DNA of 64,000 nt from Gammaproteobacteria bacterium. Its GTDB lineage: Bacteria; Pseudomonadota; Gammaproteobacteria; HK1. The position numbers were made by a program, and so were the translations under genes. The notes beneath the pieces were generated by a model, which searched no databases, had not been told where the DNA came from, and saw nothing but the letters and a program-made list of their open reading frames with translations. Where the stretch lies: positions 17,242 through 81,241 of the forward strand of contig JAJDUQ010000009.1 in assembly GCA_022826505.1 (NCBI GenBank), in the 5' to 3' direction. Every line of letters begins with the position of its first letter. The first letter of the stretch is position 1. Shown one piece after another: positions 22,641 through 31,832 of this stretch.

Positions 22641-23115
22641 CCGGCGCGACGCAAGCCTCGATGACGTCCTCCACGCCCTGGCGCTCCGCGGCGCCGTAGC
22701 CGAGATACGGGTGCGCGGGGATGGCGACCTTGCGCGCGAAGACCGCCTGGCCGCCGAGGCAGAAGACGAGCGCGCGGGCCTCGCGCGGGACGATGGTGCC
22801 GCCGAGCTGGTGGATGCGGGCGTAGACGAGCGAGGAGCCCCACACCGCGGTGTCGGCGCTGCTCTCGATGGAGTCGGCGAGCCCGCCGTCGCGGTTCAGC
22901 ATCGGCTGCGTGCTCTCGTAGGCCGGGTGCCGCTCGGGCCAGTCGGTGCCGTCCGGTGCGGGGCCGCCCTCGACGATGCGCTCGAGAGTCGCCTCCTCGC
23001 CGGCGCCGGCGATGGCGTCCATCGGCGGCGCGAGGTCCGCCTTCGCCAGGCGGCGCAGCGCACGGCCGAGCTCGGCGAGCTCACGCGCGTCGATGGCGAC
23101 CGACACCCCGGCCAT
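22640..23115 (-). CDS. Mu-like phage virion morphogenesis protein (gpG-like), C-terminus replaced by P450 fragment
   Basis: HPAYESTQPMLNRDGGLADSIESSAD, WGSSLVYARIHQLGGTI, AIPAHPYLGYGAAERQGVEDVI. Confidence 0.75.
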
Positions 23116-23118
23116 CGC

Positions 23119-23568
23119 TCAGAGCACCCCGGTGAGGTCGGAGCGCCGGTAGCGCCGCGCGGGCGCCACCAGCACGGCCTTGCCCTGGCGCGTGCGGGGG
23201 TTCTCCCGCCCGTCGCCGTCATCGTCGCCGTCGCCGATGTGGAGCTTGCCCATGGCGATGGCCTCGACGCACTTCCACGCGGCCTCCGCACGGCGCGTGA
23301 TCTGCTCGTTGTCCGTCGCCGGGTCGGTGAGCTCGTCGTGCACGATGCGCGCCACCGCGCGCGAGAGGAACGCCGGCACGTCGCCGAGCGGGATGTCGTA
23401 GGTGCCGCGCAGCCGCGCGTCTACGCGCTCGCTCACCGCGTCGATGGCGGTCGCGACCGTGGGTGCGTGCCAGCGCGCCGCGTCGTCGGGGTCGGGCGCT
23501 GCGGCGGTGAGGAACGCATCGCCGACGATGGCGGCGACGTCCTCGGGGGTGACGTAGCGGGTCGCCAC
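23119..23568 (-). CDS. Mu-like phage gp36 family protein (DUF1320), GTG start
   Basis: ATRYVTPEDVAAIVG...AIDAVSERVDARLRGTYDIPL...ARIVHDELTD. Confidence 0.8.
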   Translation of the reverse strand: MATRYVTPEDVAAIVGDAFLTAAAPDPDDAARWHAPTVATAIDAVSERVDARLRGTYDIPLGDVPAFLSRAVARIVHDELTDPATDNEQITRRAEAAWKCVEAIAMGKLHIGDGDDDGDGRENPRTRQGKAVLVAPARRYRRSDLTGVL

Positions 23569-23581
23569 CGGACAGCCTCCG

Positions 23582-23677
23582 TCAGCCCTTGCGGCGGCGG
23601 CGCGGTGCGGGCTTCGGGGCAACCGAGCCTGGACCGCGCTCGGTATTCAGGCTCGTGGTTGGGGGTCTGTGTGTCAT
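23582..23677 (-). CDS. Small phage-type ORF, 31 aa (MTHRPPTTSLNTERGPGSVAPKPAPRRRRKG)
   Basis: Manual translation; immediately precedes gp36-like gene on the same strand. Confidence 0.4.
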   Translation of the reverse strand: MTHRPPTTSLNTERGPGSVAPKPAPRRRRKG

Positions 23678-23917
23678 GGGTCCGGTCGGTGGTCGCGTCA
23701 GCACGGGTGGGTTGTGCGGATGGCGCTAATCTAGCGCGGGCGCGCCGGGGCGATTGCTGCAATTTGACGCGGGGGCAAAATGCGGTTCGAATGGCGCTTG
23801 ACGGGCCGTTGAACCACGAAACGGAGCCTCTCATCGACGTGGCATGAATTCGGGCGGTATGGGGTGCCGCCGGCGGACCGTCACCGGGCCGCGCCGCCTT
23901 CGGGGGGCGCGGCCCGC

Positions 23918-24300
23918 CTACCTCGGGTGATAGGAGATGACGACGAGGCGCCCGTCCGGGTCGCGCGCGACGACCAAGCGCCGTCCCCGCTCGTCGTCGT
24001 CGTACACCCAGCGCCTGTCCCCCTGCCGCACCGGCGCCACCGTCTCGAGGATGACCTGGACGTCGGCCCACCAGGCGACCGGCACGGTGCGCTTCGCGCT
24101 CGGGCGCTTCTGCCCCGGCCCGTGCCGGCGCCACTGCTTGTCCGCGACGGTCTCGGGGAGGTAGAGCAGCGCGCGCGGTTTCGGCGACGGCGCACAGCCG
24201 CTCGGGCACGACCGCGACCGGGGTCGCGTCGACGAGCCCCGGGCGCGCCTCGCGCGGCGGCGGGCGCGGCCGGGTCAGGAACCAGCGAAAGTCCGGACCC
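23918..24300 (-). pseudogene. Frameshifted phage-type gene fragment; not in the supplied ORF track as a single reading frame
   Basis: GPDFRWFLTRPRPPP...LVDATPVAVVPERLCAVAETA (one frame), then ALLYLPETVADKQWRRHGPGQKRPSAKRTVPVAWWADVQVILETVAPVRQGDRRWVYDDDERGRRLVVARDPDGRLVVISYHPR* (another frame); shift in the (GC)n run near 24168-24177. Confidence 0.6.
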
Positions 24301-24346
24301 GCGACGCGACGAGCGAGGCGCCGCTCACGTCGCACGGAAGCCTCAA
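24275..24346 (-). pseudogene. hicA: Truncated HicA-type toxin start (TTG start overlapping hicB stop)
   Basis: (M)RLPCDVSGASLVAS matches the usual HicA N-terminus, then sequence departs and stops. Confidence 0.6.
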
Positions 24347-24561
24347 GCCACGAGCACCTCGTCGCGCACGTAGTGCAGCCGGATGAGGCGCGGGCGCTCC
24401 ATGACGTCGTCGAAGTAGCAGTCCACCGCTTCCTTGACGTTACGCCGGAGCTCGTCGAGCGTATCGCCTTGCGTGTGGATGCCGAAGCCGAGCGCGCTGG
24501 CCGAATACCCGCCGTCGATCTCGTCTTCGCTGACCTCGAAGATGATTTCCGTCCCGGACAT
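24343..24561 (-). CDS. hicB: HicB-family antitoxin-like protein
   Basis: FEVSEDEIDGGYSASALGFGIHTQGDTLDELRRNVKEAVDCYFDD. Confidence 0.8.
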   Translation of the reverse strand: MSGTEIIFEVSEDEIDGGYSASALGFGIHTQGDTLDELRRNVKEAVDCYFDDVMERPRLIRLHYVRDEVLVA

Positions 24562-24625
24562 CGCTCGCTCCGTTCGGCTTCGCCTGTGCTGCGCGGATTC
24601 TACGGCGTTCGGCGCAGGGCCGAAC

Positions 24626-24900
24626 CTACTTCATGCCGCGGTGCGCGTCGAACCGATTCCCGGCTGGATTGACACGCCCGGGCGGTATGCGCATCCGGCG
24701 CGCGATGCGGAGGCGGCGGCCCGCGCCGTCTTTCGCGGCCGCCGGGAGGATGAGGGTGAAGCGGGTGCCCATCCCCGGTCCGGCGCTCCCGGCCCGGATG
24801 CGGCCCCCGTGCGCTTCGACCAGCCCCTTGCAGAGGACGAGGCTCAGGCCGAACCCGGCGTCCTCGCGGTCGCGCGTCCCGCCGCCGTTGCGCGAACGTC
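24626..24900 (-). pseudogene. Sensor histidine kinase C-terminal fragment (HATPase_c G2 box)
   Basis: Manual translation: DREDAGFGLSLVLCKGLVEAHGGRIRAGSAGPGMGTRFTLILPAA...*; no upstream kinase core. Confidence 0.75.
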
Positions 24901-24945
24901 CATGCCTGTCGCTCTCGGCCTTAAAGTCCGAAAAACACCCGGTAA

Positions 24946-24988
24946 GCAGGCATCCTGCCCCCGCAATCGAGGGCGGGACGCCCTCGAT
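24946..24988. repeat. REP-like tandem palindromes: GCAGG-CAT-CCTGC and ATCGAGGGCG-GGA-CGCCCTCGAT
   Basis: Perfect inverted repeats read directly. Confidence 0.6.
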
Positions 24989-25050
24989 CCCAGAGTCGCC
25001 ACAAATGGGACGTACGCCCGCGCTCGAGCCGCCTGTTGCGGCGTATGGCG

Positions 25051-26208
25051 TCAGGGTGAATCGGTTCGATTCGCAAGCTCTTCCGTCACCGTGCGCTGCC
25101 AGTGCTGCAGAGCCGGCTCGTTGCGACCGTAGACGACTTCGGTCTGCGCGTTGGCGCGGAACCCCGACTGAATGCCCTCCCCGGTCGGGAAGTCCTCGTC
25201 TTCCACCGTACGAAGCACGAGCTCGAGATTCCGGTCCCAGTGCCCGCGCGCGCTATCGGTTTCGGCGGGTTCCGGCGTGTAGAAGTCCAGGTGAATGACG
25301 CTCGAATCCGGCCGATTCGCGTCGGGGAAGACTCGCCAGATCTCGGCATGATCGCCCTGCATCACGAGGACGGTGCTCGGGAACAGCACGTAGATGATCA
25401 CGGTGTGAGTGACCAGGTTCCAATCGGCCTTCGGGCAACCCCTCAGCTCGGTGATCGTGCGGCGCGCGAAGACTTCCCGAAGGTGCGGGCCGAACGGCTC
25501 GAACAGACTGAGGTTCGGAAAGAAGATGGGATGGACCGTGTGCGGATGCAGCACCGCGAAGTGATACGACTCCAGGAACGTGTCGATGACCATCTTCCAG
25601 TTCATGCGCCGCACCAACGTGCTCCGCGCGTAGTGCACGTAATTCTCGAAGCCGTACGACGCAAGCTCCGAGCCGAGGCCGGCCAGAAACGGGTCGGGTT
25701 CGAGTGGGATGGACGGGTCGAGTGCCGACCAGAGCATGCCACCGTACTCGCGCGCCGGTAGCTCGACGAGATTCCGCACGGAGAGATCGACCCCCGCGAA
25801 GCTCTCGCGGCCCGGCACCCCCACCAGGCGTCCGTGACAGTCGTAGGTCCATCCGTGATACGGACACGCGAACTTCGTCCTGCCCGAGCCTTGACCGGAA
25901 GCCACCCGGGAACCGCGATGACGGCATACGTTCAGGAACGAACGGAAGCGCCCATCATGGTCGCGCGCGAGCAGCACCGGGACACCCGTCTCGTCGTCGG
26001 TCGCGTAGCTGCCCGGCTCCGGCAGGCGGCAGGAAAGCCCGAAGTACTGGGGCGTGCGACGAATCATCGACCATTCGCGCTCGAGTCGGTCCCGGTCCGT
26101 GTAGACGTCGACGCGGTTCCGCATCACGTTCTCGGCGAGTGCCGTCGTTCCCGCATCGAGATGCCCCAGGAGTTCCCTGACGAGCGCGACTTGGGTGGTG
26201 TGCTGCAT
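25051..26208 (-). CDS. Rieske-type aromatic ring-hydroxylating oxygenase alpha subunit
   Basis: CRHRGSRV...CPYHGWTYD Rieske motif; mononuclear-iron region ESYHFAVLHPHTVHP. Confidence 0.9.
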   Translation of the reverse strand: MQHTTQVALVRELLGHLDAGTTALAENVMRNRVDVYTDRDRLEREWSMIRRTPQYFGLSCRLPEPGSYATDDETGVPVLLARDHDGRFRSFLNVCRHRGSRVASGQGSGRTKFACPYHGWTYDCHGRLVGVPGRESFAGVDLSVRNLVELPAREYGGMLWSALDPSIPLEPDPFLAGLGSELASYGFENYVHYARSTLVRRMNWKMVIDTFLESYHFAVLHPHTVHPIFFPNLSLFEPFGPHLREVFARRTITELRGCPKADWNLVTHTVIIYVLFPSTVLVMQGDHAEIWRVFPDANRPDSSVIHLDFYTPEPAETDSARGHWDRNLELVLRTVEDEDFPTGEGIQSGFRANAQTEVVYGRNEPALQHWQRTVTEELANRTDSP

Positions 26209-26353
26209 TCGTTGAACTCCCGATGCCGAGTCCAGCTCCCGGCATTCCAACACGAGCGCCGGCGCGACTCAAAGCTGCGAACCGGAGCGGGATCGTGATT
26301 CGCGCCAATGGCCGGCGAAGACCGCAGTGCCGCTCCGCACGCAGCCCGGCCGT

Positions 26354-27826
26354 TCAGTCCCGCGGTGCCTCGGCCGTGATCTCTCGAGCCGTCTCGACGA
26401 TTCGCGCCCACGCCGCCTCGACGTGCTCGCGGCGGGTGGCGGGACTCCCGATGGCGAGACGAAGCACCAGGCGCTCGTCGAGCCTGGTGTGGGTGAGGTA
26501 GAGCGCACCGGACCGGTTGAGCCGATCCATCAGTGTCTGGTTGAACGAGTCGTCCGCCCGGTGGCGCAAGCACACGAGTCCGACCGCAACCGGCGCCGCC
26601 AGCTCGAATTCATCGCTCTCCTGCACCTGCGCCGCGAACCAGTCGGCGAGCGCGACGCTGCGGCGAACATGGGCTCGCAAGCCCTCCGCACCGTAGTGGC
26701 GGATGACGAACCAGAGCTTGAGGGCACGGAACCGGCGCCCGAGCGGTACGTGCCAGTCCCGGTAGTCGATGACCTCGCCCGACTCGGTGGCGCGGTTGCG
26801 CAGGTACTCCGGAAGGACGCTCAGCGCGTTGATCAGCGCCGCGCGATCCGCCACCCAGAAGCAGTTGCAGTCGAAGTTCGTGAGCAACCACTTGTGGGGA
26901 TTGAAGGTGTAACTGTCCGCATGCTCGATCCCGTCGTTGAGTCCACGATGCTCCGGACAGATGGCCGCGCTGCCCGCGTGGGCGGCGTCGACGTGCAGCC
27001 AGATGCCCTCGCGCCGGCAGACTTCTCCAATCGCGCGGACCGGATCCACGGCGCCCGACGACGTGGTGCCGATCGTCGCGCACACCATGGCCGGCGTCGC
27101 GCCGGCCGCGCGATCCGCCGCGATCGCCGACTCGAGTACATCGACCCGCATGGCATGACCGACGTCGGCGTCGACGAGCCGCAGGTTGTCGCGACCGAGG
27201 CCCGCGATCTTCACCGCCTTCTCGATAGAGGAGTGCGCATGGCGCGAGGTGTAAACGGTCAGTCGCGAGCCGCCTCCGGCTTCCGCGCCGAACCCGACGC
27301 CATGCTCGTTCGCCGCGCCGGCGCTTGCGCGTTCGCGGGCCGCGAGCAGCGCCGCCAGTGCGCTGCTCGAGGCAGTGTCCTGGATGACTCCGCCGCCCGC
27401 CCCGGAGGAACGAAACCGGTCGGGCAGATCGAGCAGGTCGACGAGCCAGTCCAGCACGTGCGTCTCGAGCTCGGTGCAGGCGGGGCTGGTCGCCCACAGC
27501 ATGCCCTGGACCCCGAGTCCGGAGGAGAGAAGGTCCCCGAGAATTGCCGGACCCGAGGCGTTTGCAGGGAAATACGCGAAAAAATTCGGCGATTGCCAGT
27601 GGGTGATGCCGGGCATGACGATCTCGTCGATATCGCGAAGCACGTCGGTGAACGGTTCGCCGTGCTCGGGCGCGGCCTGCGCCAACCTCGCCCGCACCGA
27701 CCCCGGCGCCGCCTGCGAGAGCACCGGATAGTTCTCGACCTCCTCCATGTAACGGGCGATGCGCTCGATGAGCGCATGGCCGGATCGCCGGAATTCGTCG
27801 GATGTCATGTGCGCGGGGTCGTTCAT
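26354..27826 (-). CDS. Pyridoxal-dependent decarboxylase (aromatic-L-amino-acid decarboxylase-like)
   Basis: HVDAAHAGSAAICPEHR, NPHKWLLTNFDC PLP-lysine motif. Confidence 0.9.
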   Translation of the reverse strand: MNDPAHMTSDEFRRSGHALIERIARYMEEVENYPVLSQAAPGSVRARLAQAAPEHGEPFTDVLRDIDEIVMPGITHWQSPNFFAYFPANASGPAILGDLLSSGLGVQGMLWATSPACTELETHVLDWLVDLLDLPDRFRSSGAGGGVIQDTASSSALAALLAARERASAGAANEHGVGFGAEAGGGSRLTVYTSRHAHSSIEKAVKIAGLGRDNLRLVDADVGHAMRVDVLESAIAADRAAGATPAMVCATIGTTSSGAVDPVRAIGEVCRREGIWLHVDAAHAGSAAICPEHRGLNDGIEHADSYTFNPHKWLLTNFDCNCFWVADRAALINALSVLPEYLRNRATESGEVIDYRDWHVPLGRRFRALKLWFVIRHYGAEGLRAHVRRSVALADWFAAQVQESDEFELAAPVAVGLVCLRHRADDSFNQTLMDRLNRSGALYLTHTRLDERLVLRLAIGSPATRREHVEAAWARIVETAREITAEAPRD

Positions 27827-27897
27827 GCCGAAGTCCCGTTCGTAGGGTGCAGGGGTACAATTCGGGCCGATGGTACCCGCCCCGCTCGGAGCCGACG

Positions 27898-28404
27898 ATG
27901 TCCGATACCGAACTGAAGACTCGAATCGAGCGCGTCAGGACACGGCTCGATGCCGAGCCCGCGAAGGCGTTGCGAATCGTTCGCGCCCGGAGTCGGCAGC
28001 GGTCCGGGTTCGAGAGCGATGCGCAGGCCGGCGAGTGCCGCATGGTTCTGGACCAGACGCCGGCACTTGGCGGCACGGCCCGCGGACCGCGACCCGGCGA
28101 AGTGGTATTGATGGCACTCGCATCGTGTCAGGAGCACACGTATCGGGTTCATGCGGCGTTGCTGGGAATTCCGCTCGACGACATCAATGTCGAGCTCGAG
28201 GGTGTGGTGGACGGCCGCGGATTCCTGGGCGTCGACGGCGTCACGCCCGGGTTCAGCGAGGTGCGGGGTACCGTCACCATCAGGAGCACCGCGAGCGAGA
28301 CCGAACTCGATCGTCTGCGAGAAGCCGTCGAGCGGCACTGCCCGGTGCTCGACGACCTGCGCCGTCCGGTGCCGGTCACCCTCGAGTTGCGCAACGGGGA
28401 CTGA
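27898..28404 (+). CDS. OsmC family protein
   Basis: GPRPGEVVLMALASCQEHTYRVHAALLGIPLDDINVELEG. Confidence 0.88.
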   Translation: MSDTELKTRIERVRTRLDAEPAKALRIVRARSRQRSGFESDAQAGECRMVLDQTPALGGTARGPRPGEVVLMALASCQEHTYRVHAALLGIPLDDINVELEGVVDGRGFLGVDGVTPGFSEVRGTVTIRSTASETELDRLREAVERHCPVLDDLRRPVPVTLELRNGD

Positions 28405-28606
28405 CCGACTCCCTCATGCGGCGGGCCCGCCCGCGGCGTGCCGGTCGATTTCGAGCGGCATCATCACCCCGATCCGGAGCAGCACCAAATCGATCCGGTG
28501 GTGCCGGTGAGGCAGGCAGTGGTCGTACCGATGTGAGCTGCCGTCGAGCGGAATCTTGTACCGCAAGAATGTGTATAGTGACCAGGATCTCCGCAATTCC
28601 CTGCTT

Positions 28607-30721
28607 ATGGACGATTCAAGACCGCGGTCCGGGCTGGACGCCCTGTTCGATCCTCGCTCCGTTGCCGTCATCGGCGCCACCGACGACCCGAACCGTATCG
28701 GCGGGCGGCCGCTACGCTACCTCAAGGAATCCGGGTTCCAGGGCGAGCTGTGGCCCGTCAACCCGCGTCACGATCAGGTGCAGGGACTCGAGGCATGGTC
28801 CGACATTGGGGAAGTGCCCGGCACAATCGATGTCGCCATCGTGGCGGTGCCGGCCTCGCGGACGCTCCGGGCGGTCGAGGCATGCGCCGAGCGTGGCGTG
28901 GGCGCGGCGGTGGTGTTCACGTCGGGCTTTGCCGAGACGGACGCGGTCGGCGTGGCCCGTCAGCGGCGCATGGGGGAAATCGCGCGGTCGAGCGGGATGC
29001 GCATCCTGGGTCCCAACTGCCTCGGCGTGTACAACGCCGCGACCGGATTCTTCGCGACATTCGCCACTACGCTCGACTTCTACCGACCCATGCCGAGTCC
29101 GGTCGCCATCGTCAGTCAGAGCGGTGCGTACGGTTCGCACCTCGCGATGCTCGCACGGCGGCGGCGCATCGAAGTCGGACTGTGGGTAACCACCGGCAAC
29201 GAGTGCGATGTGACGGTATCCGAGTGCATCGCATGGATGGCCGGACGCCCGGAAATCGAAGTCGTGGCGGCCTACGCGGAGGGGGTGCAGGACGGCAGTG
29301 CCCTGCTCGCCTCTCTGGATGCCGCGAGGGCGCACCGAAAGCGGGTGTTCTTCACCAAGACGGGACGCTCCGAGGCCGGCGCCGAGGCGGTGCGATCGCA
29401 TACCGCCGCGCTCGCCGGCGTCGATGCGGTCTTCGACTCGATGCTCGCGCAAGCCGGCATCGTTCGCACCTACGACACCGAGGAGATGCTCGACGCGGCG
29501 TACGCCGCAAGCTTCGGCGTCCTGCCCTCGAACCGACGCGTCGGATTCCTGACAGTTTCGGGAGGGGCCGGCGTGATGATGGTCGACGAAGCCGCCGTAC
29601 AGGGGCTCGAGGTCCCCCCGATGCCCGATGCGGCTCAACGTCGCCTGAAGGAACTGCTCTCCTTCTGCACGCCGCGCAACCCCGTCGACATCACCGCACA
29701 GGTGTTCAACGCACCCCATCTCGTCGGCACGTTCCTCGATACGATGCTCGACGAGGGCGACTACGCCGCCATCGTGATCTTCTTCACGTACGCAGCGTCG
29801 GTCGAGTTCATGGCGAAGCCCACCCTGGACGCGGTGGCCGGCGTTCGCGAACGTCATCCGGACCGGTTGATCGTGATGGCGATGATCGGCGCCGACGAAG
29901 CGGTGGCCCGTTACGAGGCACTGAACGTGCCGGTATTCGAGGATCCGGTGCGGGCAGTGCGTACGGTGTCGGCCCTCGTCAGGGCCCGGGAAGGCCTGGC
30001 GCGCGGACCGGGAGCAGGTGCGCACACCGGCGTTCACCCATCGGGGAGGTCGTACACCGGCGGCCGGCTCGACGAGCACGAGGCGCTCGAGCTGCTCGCA
30101 TCGTGGGGGATCCCGGCGGTGCAGGCGCGTGTCGCCCCGAGTGCCACGGAGGCCGGACATGCCGCCATGACGATTGGCTCTCCGGTTGCGATGAAGATTC
30201 TCTCCCCCGACATCGACCACAAGACCGAGGCGGGCGGGGTCGCCCTCGACGTCGCGGCGGAGAATGCCGCGCGCGAGCACGACGCACTCGTCGCCCGCGC
30301 AGCCTCATACGATGCAAGTGCCGAAATTCGGGGCACGCTCGTCGCACCGATGGTAAGCGGGGTCGAATGCATCCTCGGGATGCGGCGCGATCCGGCATTC
30401 GGTCCGGTGGTGATGGTGGGCTCGGGCGGTATCCTGGCGGAGACGATTGACGATGTCTCGTTCCGCAAAGCCCCCATCGACCGTGCGGAGGCGAGTCGCA
30501 TGATCGCCGAACTCGCGGTTGGTGGTGTCCTCGAAGGCGTGCGCGGCCGCCCGCGGTGCGACATCGACGCACTCGCCCGTGCCGTCGCTGCCCTCTCCCG
30601 CTTCGCGGCCGCCAATGCGGACACGGTGGAGAGCGTCGACGTGAATCCGTTCGTCGTCCTGCCTGAAGGCGAGGGCGGCATGGCCCTCGATGCGCTGATC
30701 GTCGGGCGGACCACACCGTGA
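28607..30721 (+). CDS. Acetate--CoA ligase (ADP-forming) / acyl-CoA synthetase-like, CoA-binding plus ATP-grasp
   Basis: FDPRSVAVIGATDDPNRIGGRPLRYL; HKTEAGGVALDV; SGVECILGMRRDPAFGPVVMVGSGG. Confidence 0.88.
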   Translation: MDDSRPRSGLDALFDPRSVAVIGATDDPNRIGGRPLRYLKESGFQGELWPVNPRHDQVQGLEAWSDIGEVPGTIDVAIVAVPASRTLRAVEACAERGVGAAVVFTSGFAETDAVGVARQRRMGEIARSSGMRILGPNCLGVYNAATGFFATFATTLDFYRPMPSPVAIVSQSGAYGSHLAMLARRRRIEVGLWVTTGNECDVTVSECIAWMAGRPEIEVVAAYAEGVQDGSALLASLDAARAHRKRVFFTKTGRSEAGAEAVRSHTAALAGVDAVFDSMLAQAGIVRTYDTEEMLDAAYAASFGVLPSNRRVGFLTVSGGAGVMMVDEAAVQGLEVPPMPDAAQRRLKELLSFCTPRNPVDITAQVFNAPHLVGTFLDTMLDEGDYAAIVIFFTYAASVEFMAKPTLDAVAGVRERHPDRLIVMAMIGADEAVARYEALNVPVFEDPVRAVRTVSALVRAREGLARGPGAGAHTGVHPSGRSYTGGRLDEHEALELLASWGIPAVQARVAPSATEAGHAAMTIGSPVAMKILSPDIDHKTEAGGVALDVAAENAAREHDALVARAASYDASAEIRGTLVAPMVSGVECILGMRRDPAFGPVVMVGSGGILAETIDDVSFRKAPIDRAEASRMIAELAVGGVLEGVRGRPRCDIDALARAVAALSRFAAANADTVESVDVNPFVVLPEGEGGMALDALIVGRTTP

Positions 30722-30761
30722 GCGACAGGCCGGCCCGCGGCCCTGCAACATCGCTCGCAGT

Positions 30762-31709
30762 TCAGCCGCCGACCACCCGATCCACGTAGTAGCTCGCGGT
30801 CATCAGGTCCAGATGACCGCCCCCTCCGTTCTTGAACAAGGTGATGTCGTCCGCCGTGCGCGGGCTCGGCAGGCCGATTCGGCAGAGTTCGAACAGGTCC
30901 CCCTCGATCCGATCCGCACTGAATCGCCCTTCCCTGATCGGCTCGAGGAGATCACCGCAAATTCCGACGGTGGTCTCTCTCGCATCCACGAACACCCGCG
31001 CGCGCTCGAACGTTTCCGTATCGGCTTCGCGCATCTCGGGCTTGTATCCGCCGACAAGGTCCAGATGCTGGCCCGGCCGCAGCCAGGCGCCGAGCACCAG
31101 CGGCGCCTCGGCCGCGGTCGCCGCGGTGATGATGTCGGCATCGCGGCACGCGGCCTCGATGTCCGTGCTCGCATGGAACGTGACGCCGTCCACCGGAGCC
31201 GCGGCGGCGAGCTCCTCTGCCTTGGCATGGGTTCGGTTCCAGATCGTCACGCGCTCGATGGACGGCCGCACCGAGCAGTGCGCGCGGATCAGATGCGGGG
31301 CCTGCGCGCCGGCTCCGATCATGCACAGCGACCGGGAGTCCTCCCGGGCCAGGAACCGGGTGCCGAGTGCTGAGTCGGCGGCCGTCTTCCAGTACGTGAG
31401 TTCGGTGCCGTCGAGGCTCGCGAGCGGCCTGCCGTTCCCGCCGTCGAAGAGCATGTACACCGCCTGAATGGACGGAAGCTCTCCGCCGGCATTGGTTGGA
31501 AACACGGTGATCAGCTTGACCCCAATCTGCCTGGTGCGCTGCCATGCGGCGCGAATGAGCAGAGTGTCGGTGCCGTCCGCCGCGGACGGCTGGGTGATGA
31601 GCAGGTCGTCCATCGCATCGATGGTGTCGAGATGACTGCTCCGCAGCCATTCGACAAGGTCGGGATAGCTCGTGACCGCCTGCATTCGGCCAGCATCGAT
31701 GATGTTCAT
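30762..31709 (-). CDS. Ornithine cyclodeaminase family protein
   Basis: GTELTYWKTAADSALGTRFLAREDSRSLCMIGAGAQAPHLIRAH. Confidence 0.87.
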   Translation of the reverse strand: MNIIDAGRMQAVTSYPDLVEWLRSSHLDTIDAMDDLLITQPSAADGTDTLLIRAAWQRTRQIGVKLITVFPTNAGGELPSIQAVYMLFDGGNGRPLASLDGTELTYWKTAADSALGTRFLAREDSRSLCMIGAGAQAPHLIRAHCSVRPSIERVTIWNRTHAKAEELAAAAPVDGVTFHASTDIEAACRDADIITAATAAEAPLVLGAWLRPGQHLDLVGGYKPEMREADTETFERARVFVDARETTVGICGDLLEPIREGRFSADRIEGDLFELCRIGLPSPRTADDITLFKNGGGGHLDLMTASYYVDRVVGG

Positions 31710-31832
31710 GGGCGACTCCCCGTACCGGGTCGATGAAACGAAAAGCGGCGGCGCCGAGTTCCGGCGCCGCCGCGCATCATGCCATGCGAATCCTTCTCCC
31801 GGCGTATGCCGCCACCCGGCCGCACGTCGACC

